Positions 15,268 to 22,622 of a stretch of 28,433 bases of DNA are shown here, piece by piece. The first letter of the stretch is position 1, and each line of letters begins with the position of its first letter. Below the pieces are notes generated by a model. The model was not told the DNA's origin, did no database searches, and saw only the letters and a list, made by a program, of their open reading frames with translations. Both the position numbers and the translations under genes were made by a program. Origin of the DNA: Flavobacteriaceae bacterium UBA5534 (GTDB lineage: Bacteria; Bacteroidota; Bacteroidia; Flavobacteriales; Flavobacteriaceae); the NCBI GenBank assembly GCA_002426015.1, contig DINS01000025.1, forward strand, positions 1 to 28,433. The letters run 5' to 3'.

Positions 15268-17249
15268 TTGGTGGTATCTTTTACTTTTAATCCTTCATTT
15301 CTATATAAATAGTCAGCAACTTGATAATATGATATCGTTTCTTCAAGCATTTTGTTGTCAATATCGCGAGGTATCAAATCGTCATTGTCAGTTTTCCATT
15401 CGTAATAATTAGCAATTTTCTGGTCGCTCAATACCATTAGTTTTTGATCTTTAAAAAGGCCAAGATTACGATAGTTTCCAATGAAAGCACGCTCATCCTC
15501 TTTGGTCATTTGCATTATGTCCTTTCCGAATAAATTGGAGGTGTAGTTCCATTTCAATAGCGTAAAAAGTGTTGGAAATATATCGATTTGAGAGCTTAAT
15601 TTTTCTATTTGTTGATTTTGAACTCCAGGAACATTAAATATCATCGCAGGAATGCGATATTTGTCGATATTAAGCTTCCAACGCCCAGCACTACTTGCAC
15701 AGTGGTCTGCCATTATGACAAATACTGTGTTTTCATACCAAGGTTTGGTTTTTGCTTTTTTGATGAACTCTCTTATGGCATAATCGGTATATTTTATGGC
15801 GCCTTCTCGATTTGTTCCAGAAGGAATATCGACTTTATTATCTGGATAGGTAAAAGGTCGATGGTTGGATGTGGTCATGATAAAATCAAAAAACGGTGTG
15901 CCTTCTTCATAACTTTTATCAGCTTCATTTAACACTTTGTTATAGATGTCTTCATCACAAACTCCCCAAGCATTTTCAAAGGTGACCTCTTCATCCTCAA
16001 TGTTGGTTCGCTTTGTTTTAATATTAGAATCTAACAAAAACCCTCGACCTCTATCAATTATATTAAATCCATTTCCGCCAAAAAAAGTGTTCATATTATC
16101 AAAGTAACCATCGCCTCCATAAAAGAAATTTCGCTCATAGCCTTGTTGCTTAAAGATCTCTCCAATGGTAAATAAACCTTGATTTTTATCTCGTTTTACG
16201 ATACTTCGTCCTGGAGTTGGTGGAATAGATAATGTAATGGCTTCCATGCCTCTTACTGTACGTGTACCAGTGGCATACAAATTGGTAAAGAACAAACTCT
16301 TTTTCGATAGGGAATCGAGTGTAGGAGTGATGTTCAAATTGCCTCCCAAAGAATTGAGATACTCTGCACTCAAGCTCTCAATACAAATAAAAATGACATT
16401 GGGTTTTAACGGAGGATGTAAACTGTCGGAATTGGTTATCGTCCTATAAATGAGGTTTTCTTCTGGATACAAAAAATCACTATTTGAAGCTGTCAAGTGG
16501 CGTTTAACGTTTTTAAAAGCTTTTTTATCATCGATGGTTTTGTAAAACTCGGTATAAGACAGTTCATTGCTTCTAAATGCAGCAAAAAACGAATAGATGC
16601 CTGTTTTTGCAATCTCGTTATTATACCTGTTTTCAAAACGTTCAGCATCTTTATTGGTCACAAATAATGCAAAAACCAGAACGATGACTATCCAAAAGGC
16701 AGTAGGAAGTAGTTTCTGTTTGATGGTGGTTTGGCTATGAAAAGTGTTGAAAAAGGAGTGTCTTTTTTTTGTGTAATAGAGCAAAATAGATAGTAAAATC
16801 AGCATTACACCAACCAATAAAGGAATTGGGTAAGATTCGTTGATGTTTTTTACAACTTCAAAGGTGTAAATCAAATAATCGACAGCTATGAAGTTGAAGC
16901 GGTTTTTGAATTCTTCCCAAAAAGTAACTTCCGCAAAAAATGAAAACAAGAAAATGATGAGTCCTAGCGAATAGGCAAAATAGGTTACTATTTTATCAAA
17001 AATGCTTCCATGCCAAGGTTTGGGTATTAATAAGAGATAAAGAGCATAAGGCACAGCAAAAAAAGAAACCGTTCCCAAATCAAACAAAAAACCGATGATA
17101 AAAGTGTTTGCTAAATTGAAAAATGAAAAATCGGTGTCATTGTAACTCCATACAACAAAAACAATTCTCAAAACAAATGAGAAGAAAATAAAAATACTGA
17201 CAAATGTTTTTAATAGCGCAAAGCGAGATGGGAAAAGTTTATTTAACAT
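15264..17249 (-). CDS. LtaS-like phosphoglycerol transferase (sulfatase-fold)
   Basis: A 661-residue inner-membrane enzyme. Five hydrophobic segments (about 14-34, 46-75, 88-107, 143-158 and 183-198) precede a periplasmic alkaline-phosphatase/sulfatase domain from about 283. The metal and catalytic residues match lipoteichoic acid synthase: Glu291 (IFICIESLSAEY), nucleophile Thr331 (GTRTVRG), His463 (TTSNHRPF) and Asp515-His516 (VIMADHCAS). Family members take phosphoglycerol from phosphatidylglycerol, or phosphoethanolamine from its lipid, and leave diacylglycerol. In a Gram-negative the product would be a decorated glycan or lipid, not lipoteichoic acid. Its gene overlaps the diacylglycerol kinase gene by 4 bp. 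A weak -7-like TATCTTTA is on the minus strand at 17284-17291. Confidence 0.88.
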   Translation of the reverse strand: MLNKLFPSRFALLKTFVSIFIFFSFVLRIVFVVWSYNDTDFSFFNLANTFIIGFLFDLGTVSFFAVPYALYLLLIPKPWHGSIFDKIVTYFAYSLGLIIFLFSFFAEVTFWEEFKNRFNFIAVDYLIYTFEVVKNINESYPIPLLVGVMLILLSILLYYTKKRHSFFNTFHSQTTIKQKLLPTAFWIVIVLVFALFVTNKDAERFENRYNNEIAKTGIYSFFAAFRSNELSYTEFYKTIDDKKAFKNVKRHLTASNSDFLYPEENLIYRTITNSDSLHPPLKPNVIFICIESLSAEYLNSLGGNLNITPTLDSLSKKSLFFTNLYATGTRTVRGMEAITLSIPPTPGRSIVKRDKNQGLFTIGEIFKQQGYERNFFYGGDGYFDNMNTFFGGNGFNIIDRGRGFLLDSNIKTKRTNIEDEEVTFENAWGVCDEDIYNKVLNEADKSYEEGTPFFDFIMTTSNHRPFTYPDNKVDIPSGTNREGAIKYTDYAIREFIKKAKTKPWYENTVFVIMADHCASSAGRWKLNIDKYRIPAMIFNVPGVQNQQIEKLSSQIDIFPTLFTLLKWNYTSNLFGKDIMQMTKEDERAFIGNYRNLGLFKDQKLMVLSDQKIANYYEWKTDNDDLIPRDIDNKMLEETISYYQVADYLYRNEGLKVKDTTN

Positions 17250-17359
17250 TGTTTGATTATGATTTGATGTGAGTTAGAATTGTTAAAGATATTAATTTAT
17301 ACTGCCCAAAGAGGTTGTTGTTAAGGTTAATACTTTTGGTGTGAAAAGCGTACCATCAA

Positions 17360-18451
17360 CTATGGTTTATCTGTTAATTTCAATAGAAAGTCTGCTGCTA
17401 CAAAAGGCGTAGTTTCGCCATTTTCTATTTTTTCTAACTGAACTTTAAGCTCTTTTTTGATAACTGCTTGATTATAAAAATCAGATTTCAATCGGTCATC
17501 AATAGTCTGCAATAACCAAAATTTGTTTTGCTCTTTTCGTTTATGGTCAAAAAAATGGTTGGTTTTCGATTGCATGATGTAATCAGTTATTAGCTTCCAA
17601 ACATCTGGGATGCCTTCATTTTTCAAGGCACTTGCAAGTAATACTTTTGGTTGCCAACCCGATTCTTTAGCAGGATATAGATGCAATGCTCTATTAAACT
17701 CTACTTTGGCAAGTTTGGCTGCTTTCAGGTTTTCACCATCGGCTTTGTTGATAACAATGGCGTCTGCCATTTCCATAATGCCTCGCTTAATGCCTTGCAA
17801 TTCGTCACCAGCACCAGCCAATTTCAATAATAAAAAGAAATCGACCATACTGTGTACAGCAGTTTCGCTTTGACCAACACCAACAGTTTCAATAATTATG
17901 GTATCAAATCCAGCAGCTTCACATAAAATAATGGTTTCACGAGTTTTACGAGCCACACCACCAAGTGACGTTCCTGAAGCCGAAGGTCGTATAAAGGCAT
18001 TTGGGTTCTTTACCAAATCTTCCATTCGGGTTTTATCTCCCAAAATGGAACCTTTACTCAAGGTACTGCTTGGGTCAATGGCCAACACAGCCACTTTTTT
18101 GCCATACGAAGTGAGATGGCTTCCAAAGGATTCAATAAACGTGCTTTTGCCAACGCCAGGAACTCCAGTAATACCAATACGTATCGATGCATTTGCAAAT
18201 GGCAAACATTGCTTGATGATGTCGTTGGCTTTGGTTAAATGGTTTGAATTGGTACTTTCTACAAGGGTTATGGCTCGGCTTAACGCAGTGATGTTACCTT
18301 GACGGATGGCCTTGACCAAATCATCAACAGATGGTTGGACCTTTCTTTTGCTTTTTATGGTATTGACTGCACTTCTGTTGGTCATTTCTGGTTCAGAAAC
18401 ACCTTCTTGTTCTTGTAAAGCAAAAGTTTTTGGTTTGGTCTTTTTGCTCAA
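17360..18451 (-). CDS. meaB: Methylmalonyl-CoA mutase-associated GTPase MeaB
   Basis: A G3E-family P-loop GTPase that protects and gates adenosylcobalamin loading of methylmalonyl-CoA mutase. With the start used here it has 363 residues. The Walker A loop GVPGVGKST is at about 96-104, and DPSSTLSKGSILGDKTRM, ETVGVGQSE and NKAD are the further G-motifs. The frame is open to an ATG at 18508, but that start overlaps the upstream DUF2911 gene by 41 bp and adds a sequence unlike the family. TTG at 18449-18451 gives MSKKTKPKTFALQEQEG, which resembles flavobacterial MeaB starts as I recall them, and lies 16 bp after the DUF2911 stop. The ATG at 18385 is a third option. The mutase genes are not in the window. 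Confidence 0.92.
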   Translation of the reverse strand: MSKKTKPKTFALQEQEGVSEPEMTNRSAVNTIKSKRKVQPSVDDLVKAIRQGNITALSRAITLVESTNSNHLTKANDIIKQCLPFANASIRIGITGVPGVGKSTFIESFGSHLTSYGKKVAVLAIDPSSTLSKGSILGDKTRMEDLVKNPNAFIRPSASGTSLGGVARKTRETIILCEAAGFDTIIIETVGVGQSETAVHSMVDFFLLLKLAGAGDELQGIKRGIMEMADAIVINKADGENLKAAKLAKVEFNRALHLYPAKESGWQPKVLLASALKNEGIPDVWKLITDYIMQSKTNHFFDHKRKEQNKFWLLQTIDDRLKSDFYNQAVIKKELKVQLEKIENGETTPFVAADFLLKLTDKP

Positions 18452-18467
18452 AATATTGAGTTTTACC

Positions 18468-19043
18468 TTATTCTTTAGGTTCTTTAACAATATCCAAGGG
18501 CACTTCAATCTTTGTGGTATCCCAAGCCATTGTCAACTTTAAACGATCGGTTGTATTGTCAAAAGCAATGGTGAATTGCTCAACGATATTATCTATATGT
18601 TGCACAGGAACATCAATTTCCAAAAGATCAAATTCTGGCTCTCGCATTGGTCGCATTTGCTCATCAACTCCCCAAGGGTATTGTTTGGTGTTAAAAATAA
18701 CATTCCATGTACTGTCTTGCGGAATGGTCCATAAGGTGTAATCACCTTTTGGCACAAAAACACCTTCGACCATTAAGTCTGTATTGGTCGAAAACGTGGT
18801 TGCTTCATTAGCGCCTGTTCGCCATACTTCATTAAAAGGTACCAAAGCCCCAAAAATCTCACGTCCTTTTTTAGAAGGCCGATTGTAAGTGACCTCTAGT
18901 TCCGTATCATTCAATTCAAATCGAACGATATCTTTTGGGCTTAAACGTTTTGCAAATAAATTTTCAACAAAATAAGAATATAAAAATAGCCCAATTGCTA
19001 TAATGGTGAGAATTAATACAAGGCGTTTTAAAAACGTATTCAT
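18468..19043 (-). CDS. Membrane-anchored DUF2911 protein
   Basis: A 191-residue protein with one N-terminal membrane segment (about 8-26) and a periplasmic DUF2911 domain of about 150 residues. Family hallmarks visible here are VTYNRPSKKGREIFG (51-65), PFNEVWRTGANEATTF (69-84) and PKGDYTLWTIP (98-108). The function of DUF2911 is not known; it is frequent in Bacteroidota. The segment after the transmembrane helix has no lipobox, so it is a signal anchor, not a lipoprotein. It lies 16 bp upstream of the chosen meaB start in the same direction, so the two may share a transcript. A one-mismatch -7 box (TATCTTTA) is on the minus strand at 19067-19074. Confidence 0.88.
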   Translation of the reverse strand: MNTFLKRLVLILTIIAIGLFLYSYFVENLFAKRLSPKDIVRFELNDTELEVTYNRPSKKGREIFGALVPFNEVWRTGANEATTFSTNTDLMVEGVFVPKGDYTLWTIPQDSTWNVIFNTKQYPWGVDEQMRPMREPEFDLLEIDVPVQHIDNIVEQFTIAFDNTTDRLKLTMAWDTTKIEVPLDIVKEPKE

Positions 19044-19222
19044 AAACTAAAGGATATTAATCGGTATAAAGATAATTGAAAAACGTTGATGTTTAAAGTT
19101 GATAACGCTGTTTTGTTAAAATTTGGTATTTTTTTATATAAAATTGATACATTTTGCAACAACTCAATTTTTGCTTCGTCTTTAAGATGAACTCAACTAA
19201 TAACCAAAAGTAGCACACAAGC

Positions 19223-19771
19223 ATGTTTCAAATCGATATCATTGAAAAATGCAAACAGCACAATAGAAAGGCACAGTTGCAACTGTACAACCAATATTGT
19301 GATGGTATGTATGTGGTTGCCAATAGGTTTGTAAAGAATTCCATGGAAGCTGAAGATATCGTACAGGAAGCCTTTATAAAAGCCTTTAGCAAATTACATC
19401 AATACAAAGGAGAAGTCACTTTTGGAGCTTGGTTAAAACGCATCGTCATCAATAAAAGTATCGATGTACTTAAATCTAAAAAGCAACATTTGCTCGATTT
19501 GGAAGAGGTGCACCTCAATGTTGTTGATACAGCTGATGACGACTGGTTAGTGGACGATTTAATAACAATAGATGAGGTTAAAAATGCTATTGAGCAGCTA
19601 CCGGAGAAATACAAATACGTGGTGATGCTCTATTTAATTGAAGGATATGACCATCAGGAAATAGCTCAAATTTTAGATATTACAGAAGTAGCATCTCGCA
19701 CACATCTATCAAGAGGAAAAGCAAAATTACAAGAACAATTATTACCCTTACGTCATGGCACAAGATCTTAA
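19223..19771 (+). CDS. ECF-type RNA polymerase sigma factor
   Basis: A 182-residue sigma-70 family factor with only regions 2 and 4. Region 2 (about 18-85) includes the core-binding EDIVQEAFIKAF (44-55) and FGAWLKRIVINKSID (67-81) for promoter melting. An acidic linker (about 92-117) follows. Region 4 (about 118-173) has LPEKYKYVVMLYLIEGYDHQEIAQ and a helix-turn-helix ending SRTHLSRGKAKL, which reads the -35 element. It directs RNA polymerase to a small regulon, probably starting with its own operon. The next gene overlaps it by 17 bp and encodes a single-pass membrane protein, as is usual for a factor controlled from the envelope. No exact TAnnTTTG box lies upstream, which would fit autoregulation by a different promoter class. 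Confidence 0.93.
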   Translation: MFQIDIIEKCKQHNRKAQLQLYNQYCDGMYVVANRFVKNSMEAEDIVQEAFIKAFSKLHQYKGEVTFGAWLKRIVINKSIDVLKSKKQHLLDLEEVHLNVVDTADDDWLVDDLITIDEVKNAIEQLPEKYKYVVMLYLIEGYDHQEIAQILDITEVASRTHLSRGKAKLQEQLLPLRHGTRS

Positions 19772-20318
19772 AAAAATGTTTAAGGATGATCAAAAAGTTA
19801 GTTCAGGCAGAATGCCAGAAGGTCACCAAGTGCGATTTTTAAAGAAATTGAACAAGGAGTTCCCATCGCAATCAATCAAAAAACGTTTCAGTATTTGGAA
19901 TATGGCAGCGAGTGTGGCAATCCTTATCGGATTAAGTTTTGGAGCCTATCAGTTTTTGAAAAGCCCAGAAGAAATTATTGTACCGAATGACCAAGTGGTG
20001 ACTTTAAAATCATTAGGAGATGTTTCTCCAGACTTGAAAAAGGTGGAAGATTATTACATCGCTAATATCAACTTAGAGTTAGCAAATGTTAAGCTTACGT
20101 CGGAAAATAAGGAGTTGTTTGATAGTTACATTGTACGCTTGGAAGAATTGAACAATGAGTACAAACGTTTGTCAGTTGAATTGACCGAAACTGGCCCAAA
20201 CGAATTGACCGTAAGTGCATTAATCGATAACTTAAAGTTGCGCCTCAATCTGTTGTATCGTCTAAAAGAACAACTTAATGAATTAAATGCTTCTGAAGAT
20301 TTTCAGAAGACAACCTAA
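19755..20318 (+). CDS. Single-pass membrane protein, probable sigma-factor regulator
   Basis: A 187-residue protein with a cytosolic part of about 48 residues, one membrane helix (49-67) and a periplasmic part that is largely helical from about 90 to 185 (alternating Leu, Glu, Lys and Asn, probably coiled coil). The cytosolic part holds MPEGHQVRFLKKLNKEF (20-36), a motif I recall in other flavobacterial proteins encoded after sigma factors. It has no zinc-binding HxxxCxxC anti-sigma motif. The 17-bp overlap with the sigma gene and the membrane topology make an anti-sigma role likely but unproven. The protein could instead be an effector. The repeat-protein gene starts 12 bp later. Confidence 0.75.
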   Translation: MAQDLKKMFKDDQKVSSGRMPEGHQVRFLKKLNKEFPSQSIKKRFSIWNMAASVAILIGLSFGAYQFLKSPEEIIVPNDQVVTLKSLGDVSPDLKKVEDYYIANINLELANVKLTSENKELFDSYIVRLEELNNEYKRLSVELTETGPNELTVSALIDNLKLRLNLLYRLKEQLNELNASEDFQKTT

Positions 20319-20330
20319 AAAAAAACACAG

Positions 20331-21842
20331 ATGAAAACAATAAAGATGATACTCATGCTTTTGTTGGTCAGTACCTTTAGCGTAACTGCGCAGCAAAAAC
20401 TACAAAAATTTACCAAATCGGTGAATGCCAATAGCGATGTGACCATTAACCTCAATACGAGCCACACCAACATTGAAGTCGATACATGGAACAAGAACAG
20501 TATAGAGGTTGAAGCCTATATTGAAGGTGAAAGACTATCAAAGGAGGAGCTTGAAAAGGAACTGAAAAATTGGAATATCACAATCGATGGTTCGGGCAAT
20601 GAAGTCACCATCGAATCTAAAGGCACAAACAATTCGTGGGCTGGATTAGACCGATTTGATGCCGAATCTTTCGCGGCTTTGAGAAATTTAGAGTTTGAAT
20701 TGGCTGAAATGCCAGAGCTTCCAGAAATGCCAGAATTACCAGAAATGGCTCGTTTTAAAGATATGCCAAAGATGCCAAAAATGCCCGAATTGCCCGAATT
20801 GCCTCAAGGTATTGGAGCCGTTAATTTTGATTATGAAGCTTATAAAATAGATGGTGAAAAGTATTTGGACCGATGGAGTAAGGAATACGAAACCAAATAT
20901 GGCAAAGAGTACCGTGAAAAAATGAAAGATTGGGGACGAAAATTTGGTAAAACAGATTTTGAATCCTATTCTAAAGACATGGAAAAATGGGGCGAAAAAT
21001 TCGGAAAACAATTTGGTGACGATTATCAGAAAAAAATGGAAGCTTGGGGAAAAGAGTTTGAAGAAAAATGGGGAAAGGAATATGAAAAGAAGATGGAGGC
21101 CTGGGGCGAAAAGTTTGGTAAAGAAATGGAAGCACGAGCCAAAGCTATGGAAGCGAGACAAGAGGCTATGAAAGACCGTCAGGACCATTTAAAAGCAAGA
21201 CAAGAACACTTGGCAGAACGACGTGAAGAAATTGCAAAACGAATCGAAACAAAAGTCAATACAAAAGTCAAAAAAACGATTAAGATAAAAATGCCTAAAA
21301 AGGCAAAGTTAAAAATGAATGTAAGACATGGTGAACTTAAGTTTGCCTCTGTCATTACCAATTTGCGTGGTAGTATATCTCATTCGGCATTAACTGCAAA
21401 TAGCATTGATGGAAGCCAGACTTCCATCAATGTTTCTTATTCACCTGTGTTGATTTCCAATTGGAATTTGGGAGAATTAAAGCTCAATTATGTAGATAAT
21501 GCTCTTATTGACACTGTCAATCGTTTAGTGCTCAACTCCAATTCATCCAATATCAGTATCAATAATCTTAAAGGGAATGCTGTTATTGATGGTAGTTTTG
21601 GCGAATTGAACATCAACAAGATTTTTGAAACCTTCAATAACTTGAACATTATTTTAGAAAACAGTGAAGCTTTGATTATGTTGCCAACAACCGATTACAA
21701 CTTGCAGTACAAAGGCAGTCGATCTAAACTAAAGCACCCCAAAAGTAAAACCAGTTCAGTATCTACATTTTCTACAGGCGATTTGGTGAGTGGCAAAACC
21801 ATTGTAATCAATGCCAAGTTTAGTGAAGTCACAATGCAATAG
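20331..21842 (+). CDS. Exported DUF4097-like protein with repeat-rich helical insert
   Basis: A 503-residue exported protein with signal peptide 1-20 (VTAQQ). Residues 21-100 and 310-503 look like beta-rich DUF4097/adhesin-type sequence of repeating short strands (SxxxIxVSYSPV, LVLNSNSSNISINNLKGNAVIDGSFGEL cut short here). Between them lies about 180 residues of a different character. There is a Met-Pro-Glu-Leu segment (127-158), five 19-residue repeats with conserved Trp (177-271), five heptads (272-306), and then a Lys-rich stretch (308-329). The insert is highly charged with few hydrophobics, so it is probably long helix. As third gene behind an ECF sigma factor and a membrane regulator, it is probably the operon's output at the envelope. 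No enzymatic motif is present. Function unknown. Confidence 0.85.
   Translation: MKTIKMILMLLLVSTFSVTAQQKLQKFTKSVNANSDVTINLNTSHTNIEVDTWNKNSIEVEAYIEGERLSKEELEKELKNWNITIDGSGNEVTIESKGTNNSWAGLDRFDAESFAALRNLEFELAEMPELPEMPELPEMARFKDMPKMPKMPELPELPQGIGAVNFDYEAYKIDGEKYLDRWSKEYETKYGKEYREKMKDWGRKFGKTDFESYSKDMEKWGEKFGKQFGDDYQKKMEAWGKEFEEKWGKEYEKKMEAWGEKFGKEMEARAKAMEARQEAMKDRQDHLKARQEHLAERREEIAKRIETKVNTKVKKTIKIKMPKKAKLKMNVRHGELKFASVITNLRGSISHSALTANSIDGSQTSINVSYSPVLISNWNLGELKLNYVDNALIDTVNRLVLNSNSSNISINNLKGNAVIDGSFGELNINKIFETFNNLNIILENSEALIMLPTTDYNLQYKGSRSKLKHPKSKTSSVSTFSTGDLVSGKTIVINAKFSEVTMQ
20709..20804 (+). repeat. MPELPE-type proline-rich repeat (protein level)
   Basis: This encodes residues 127-158, built from M-P-E-L-P-E and M-P-K units, including two tandem MPELPE hexads and a later MPELPELP. 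An ARFKD interruption splits it. It looks like an extended, stiff linker between the first beta-rich domain and the helical repeats. Confidence 0.85.
20859..21143 (+). repeat. Five in-register 19-residue repeats (57 bp each)
   Basis: The repeats encode residues 177-195, 196-214, 215-233, 234-252 and 253-271, without insertions. The consensus is KKMEAWGEKFGKxxGxxYx: Trp at position 6 in all five, Tyr or Phe at position 10 in all five, and Tyr at 18 in four. The DNA copies have diverged in synonymous sites, so the array is old and kept by selection, not a fresh slippage product. Confidence 0.9.
21144..21248 (+). repeat. Five heptad repeats (21 bp each), coiled-coil like
   Basis: Residues 272-306 divide exactly into AMEARQE, AMKDRQD, HLKARQE, HLAERRE and EIAKRIE. 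Met, Leu or Ile occupies the second place of each unit, and Arg or Lys the fifth place in all. This is a classic charged coiled-coil pattern, and it follows directly on the last 19-residue repeat. Confidence 0.85.
21404..21432 (+). repeat. 12-bp perfect inverted repeat inside the repeat-protein gene
   Basis: CATTGATGGAAG (21404-21415) and CTTCCATCAATG (21421-21432) are exact complements around a 5-base CCAGA loop. The mRNA would form a stable hairpin here. It codes for part of the C-terminal beta-rich domain (SIDGSQTSIN) and lies outside the protein repeats. Confidence 0.75.
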
Positions 21843-21865
21843 TTTCCTTATTTTTGAGGAAACTA
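21840..21865 (+). promoter_or_regulatory. Stem-loop with a -7 box in its loop, before the M23-type gene
   Basis: TAGTTTCCT (21840-21848) pairs perfectly with AGGAAACTA (21857-21865). The 8-base loop is exactly TATTTTTG (21849-21856), which matches the TAnnTTTG -7 consensus. The stem begins at the stop codon of the repeat-protein gene, and the next ATG is at 21873. There is no T-run after it, so it is only a weak terminator candidate. A combined attenuator and promoter is possible. Confidence 0.5.
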
Positions 21866-21872
21866 AATCTTT

Positions 21873-22571
21873 ATGACCTCAATTGAGTTTTCTGCCTTTC
21901 TAAAAGCCATCAGTTCCAAACCTCTCTCGGTTCTTGATGCTTCTATACCTCTAGATAAGTATTGTTTTTTAGATCTTTCAAAATCTAATGCCCAATTACA
22001 ACAAGTTGATGTTAGTTCGTCTTCAGCATTGCAAACCTATATCAATAATCAAATCAAAAACAATAAATCCATGGTCGCTTTTGGAGGTTATAATGAAACA
22101 CGTAACATTTATCAACGGAGTGATTATTTTAACCAAACCAATCCAGAAGCCGAACGTAACATCCATATAGGTTTGGATTTGTGGTTGGCAGCAGACTCTC
22201 CGGTATTTGCCCCTCTTGATGCTAAAATCCATAGTTTTAAGAACAATACCAATTATGGTGATTATGGACCGACTATTGTTTTAGAGCATAAGGTCGATGG
22301 TGTTGTGTTTTATACACTTTATGGACATTTGAATGTATCGTCAATTGCAGATTTAAGAGTTGGGCAAGTCGTCAAGCAAGGTGAACAAATAGCAACTTTA
22401 GGTGATGCAACGGTAAATGGCGATTATCCACCACATTTGCATTTTCAGATTATCAGAAACATTCAAGATTATAAAGGAGATTACCCAGGCGTAAGCAATA
22501 AGCTCGATTTACAGTTTTATTTAGAAAACTGCCCAGACCCAAATGTGTTGTTGAAAATTGTCAATATTTGA
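21873..22571 (+). CDS. M23/LytM-fold metallopeptidase-like protein without signal peptide
   Basis: A 232-residue protein with a complete LytM active site: zinc ligands His98 and Asp102 (HIGLD) and His190, plus catalytic histidines His152 (LYGH) and His188 (HLHFQ). Canonical M23 enzymes cut peptidoglycan cross-bridges in the periplasm. This one has no visible signal peptide, lipobox or membrane helix. Its FGGYNETRNIYQRS...HIGLD layout and DYPGVS end resemble, as I recall, the M23 module of large cytosolic fusions with kinase and class-III aminotransferase domains. A non-peptidoglycan substrate is thus possible. Residues 1-65 are unlike any domain I know. It lies 30 bp after the repeat-protein gene, with its own -7 box between. 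Confidence 0.85.
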   Translation: MTSIEFSAFLKAISSKPLSVLDASIPLDKYCFLDLSKSNAQLQQVDVSSSSALQTYINNQIKNNKSMVAFGGYNETRNIYQRSDYFNQTNPEAERNIHIGLDLWLAADSPVFAPLDAKIHSFKNNTNYGDYGPTIVLEHKVDGVVFYTLYGHLNVSSIADLRVGQVVKQGEQIATLGDATVNGDYPPHLHFQIIRNIQDYKGDYPGVSNKLDLQFYLENCPDPNVLLKIVNI

Positions 22572-22622
22572 ATAGGTGCATGGTCATTAATGAGAAGAGC
22601 CACTTTTTACTGCTTTAAAAAT

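Noticed and set aside
18452..18508. The ATG at 18508 as meaB start
   Set aside because: It would overlap the DUF2911 coding end by 41 bp and add a sequence read from that gene in another frame; TTG at 18451 gives a family-like N-terminus.
20859..21143. A CRISPR-like or recent tandem DNA repeat
   Set aside because: The 57-bp units are directly adjacent with no spacers and differ at many synonymous positions; they are conserved as protein repeats in one reading frame.
20736..21188. A 150-codon minus-strand open frame opposite the repeat region
   Set aside because: It is an antisense shadow: Phe-rich low-complexity translation created by the Lys/Glu/Met-rich repeats on the plus strand, with no domain or start context.
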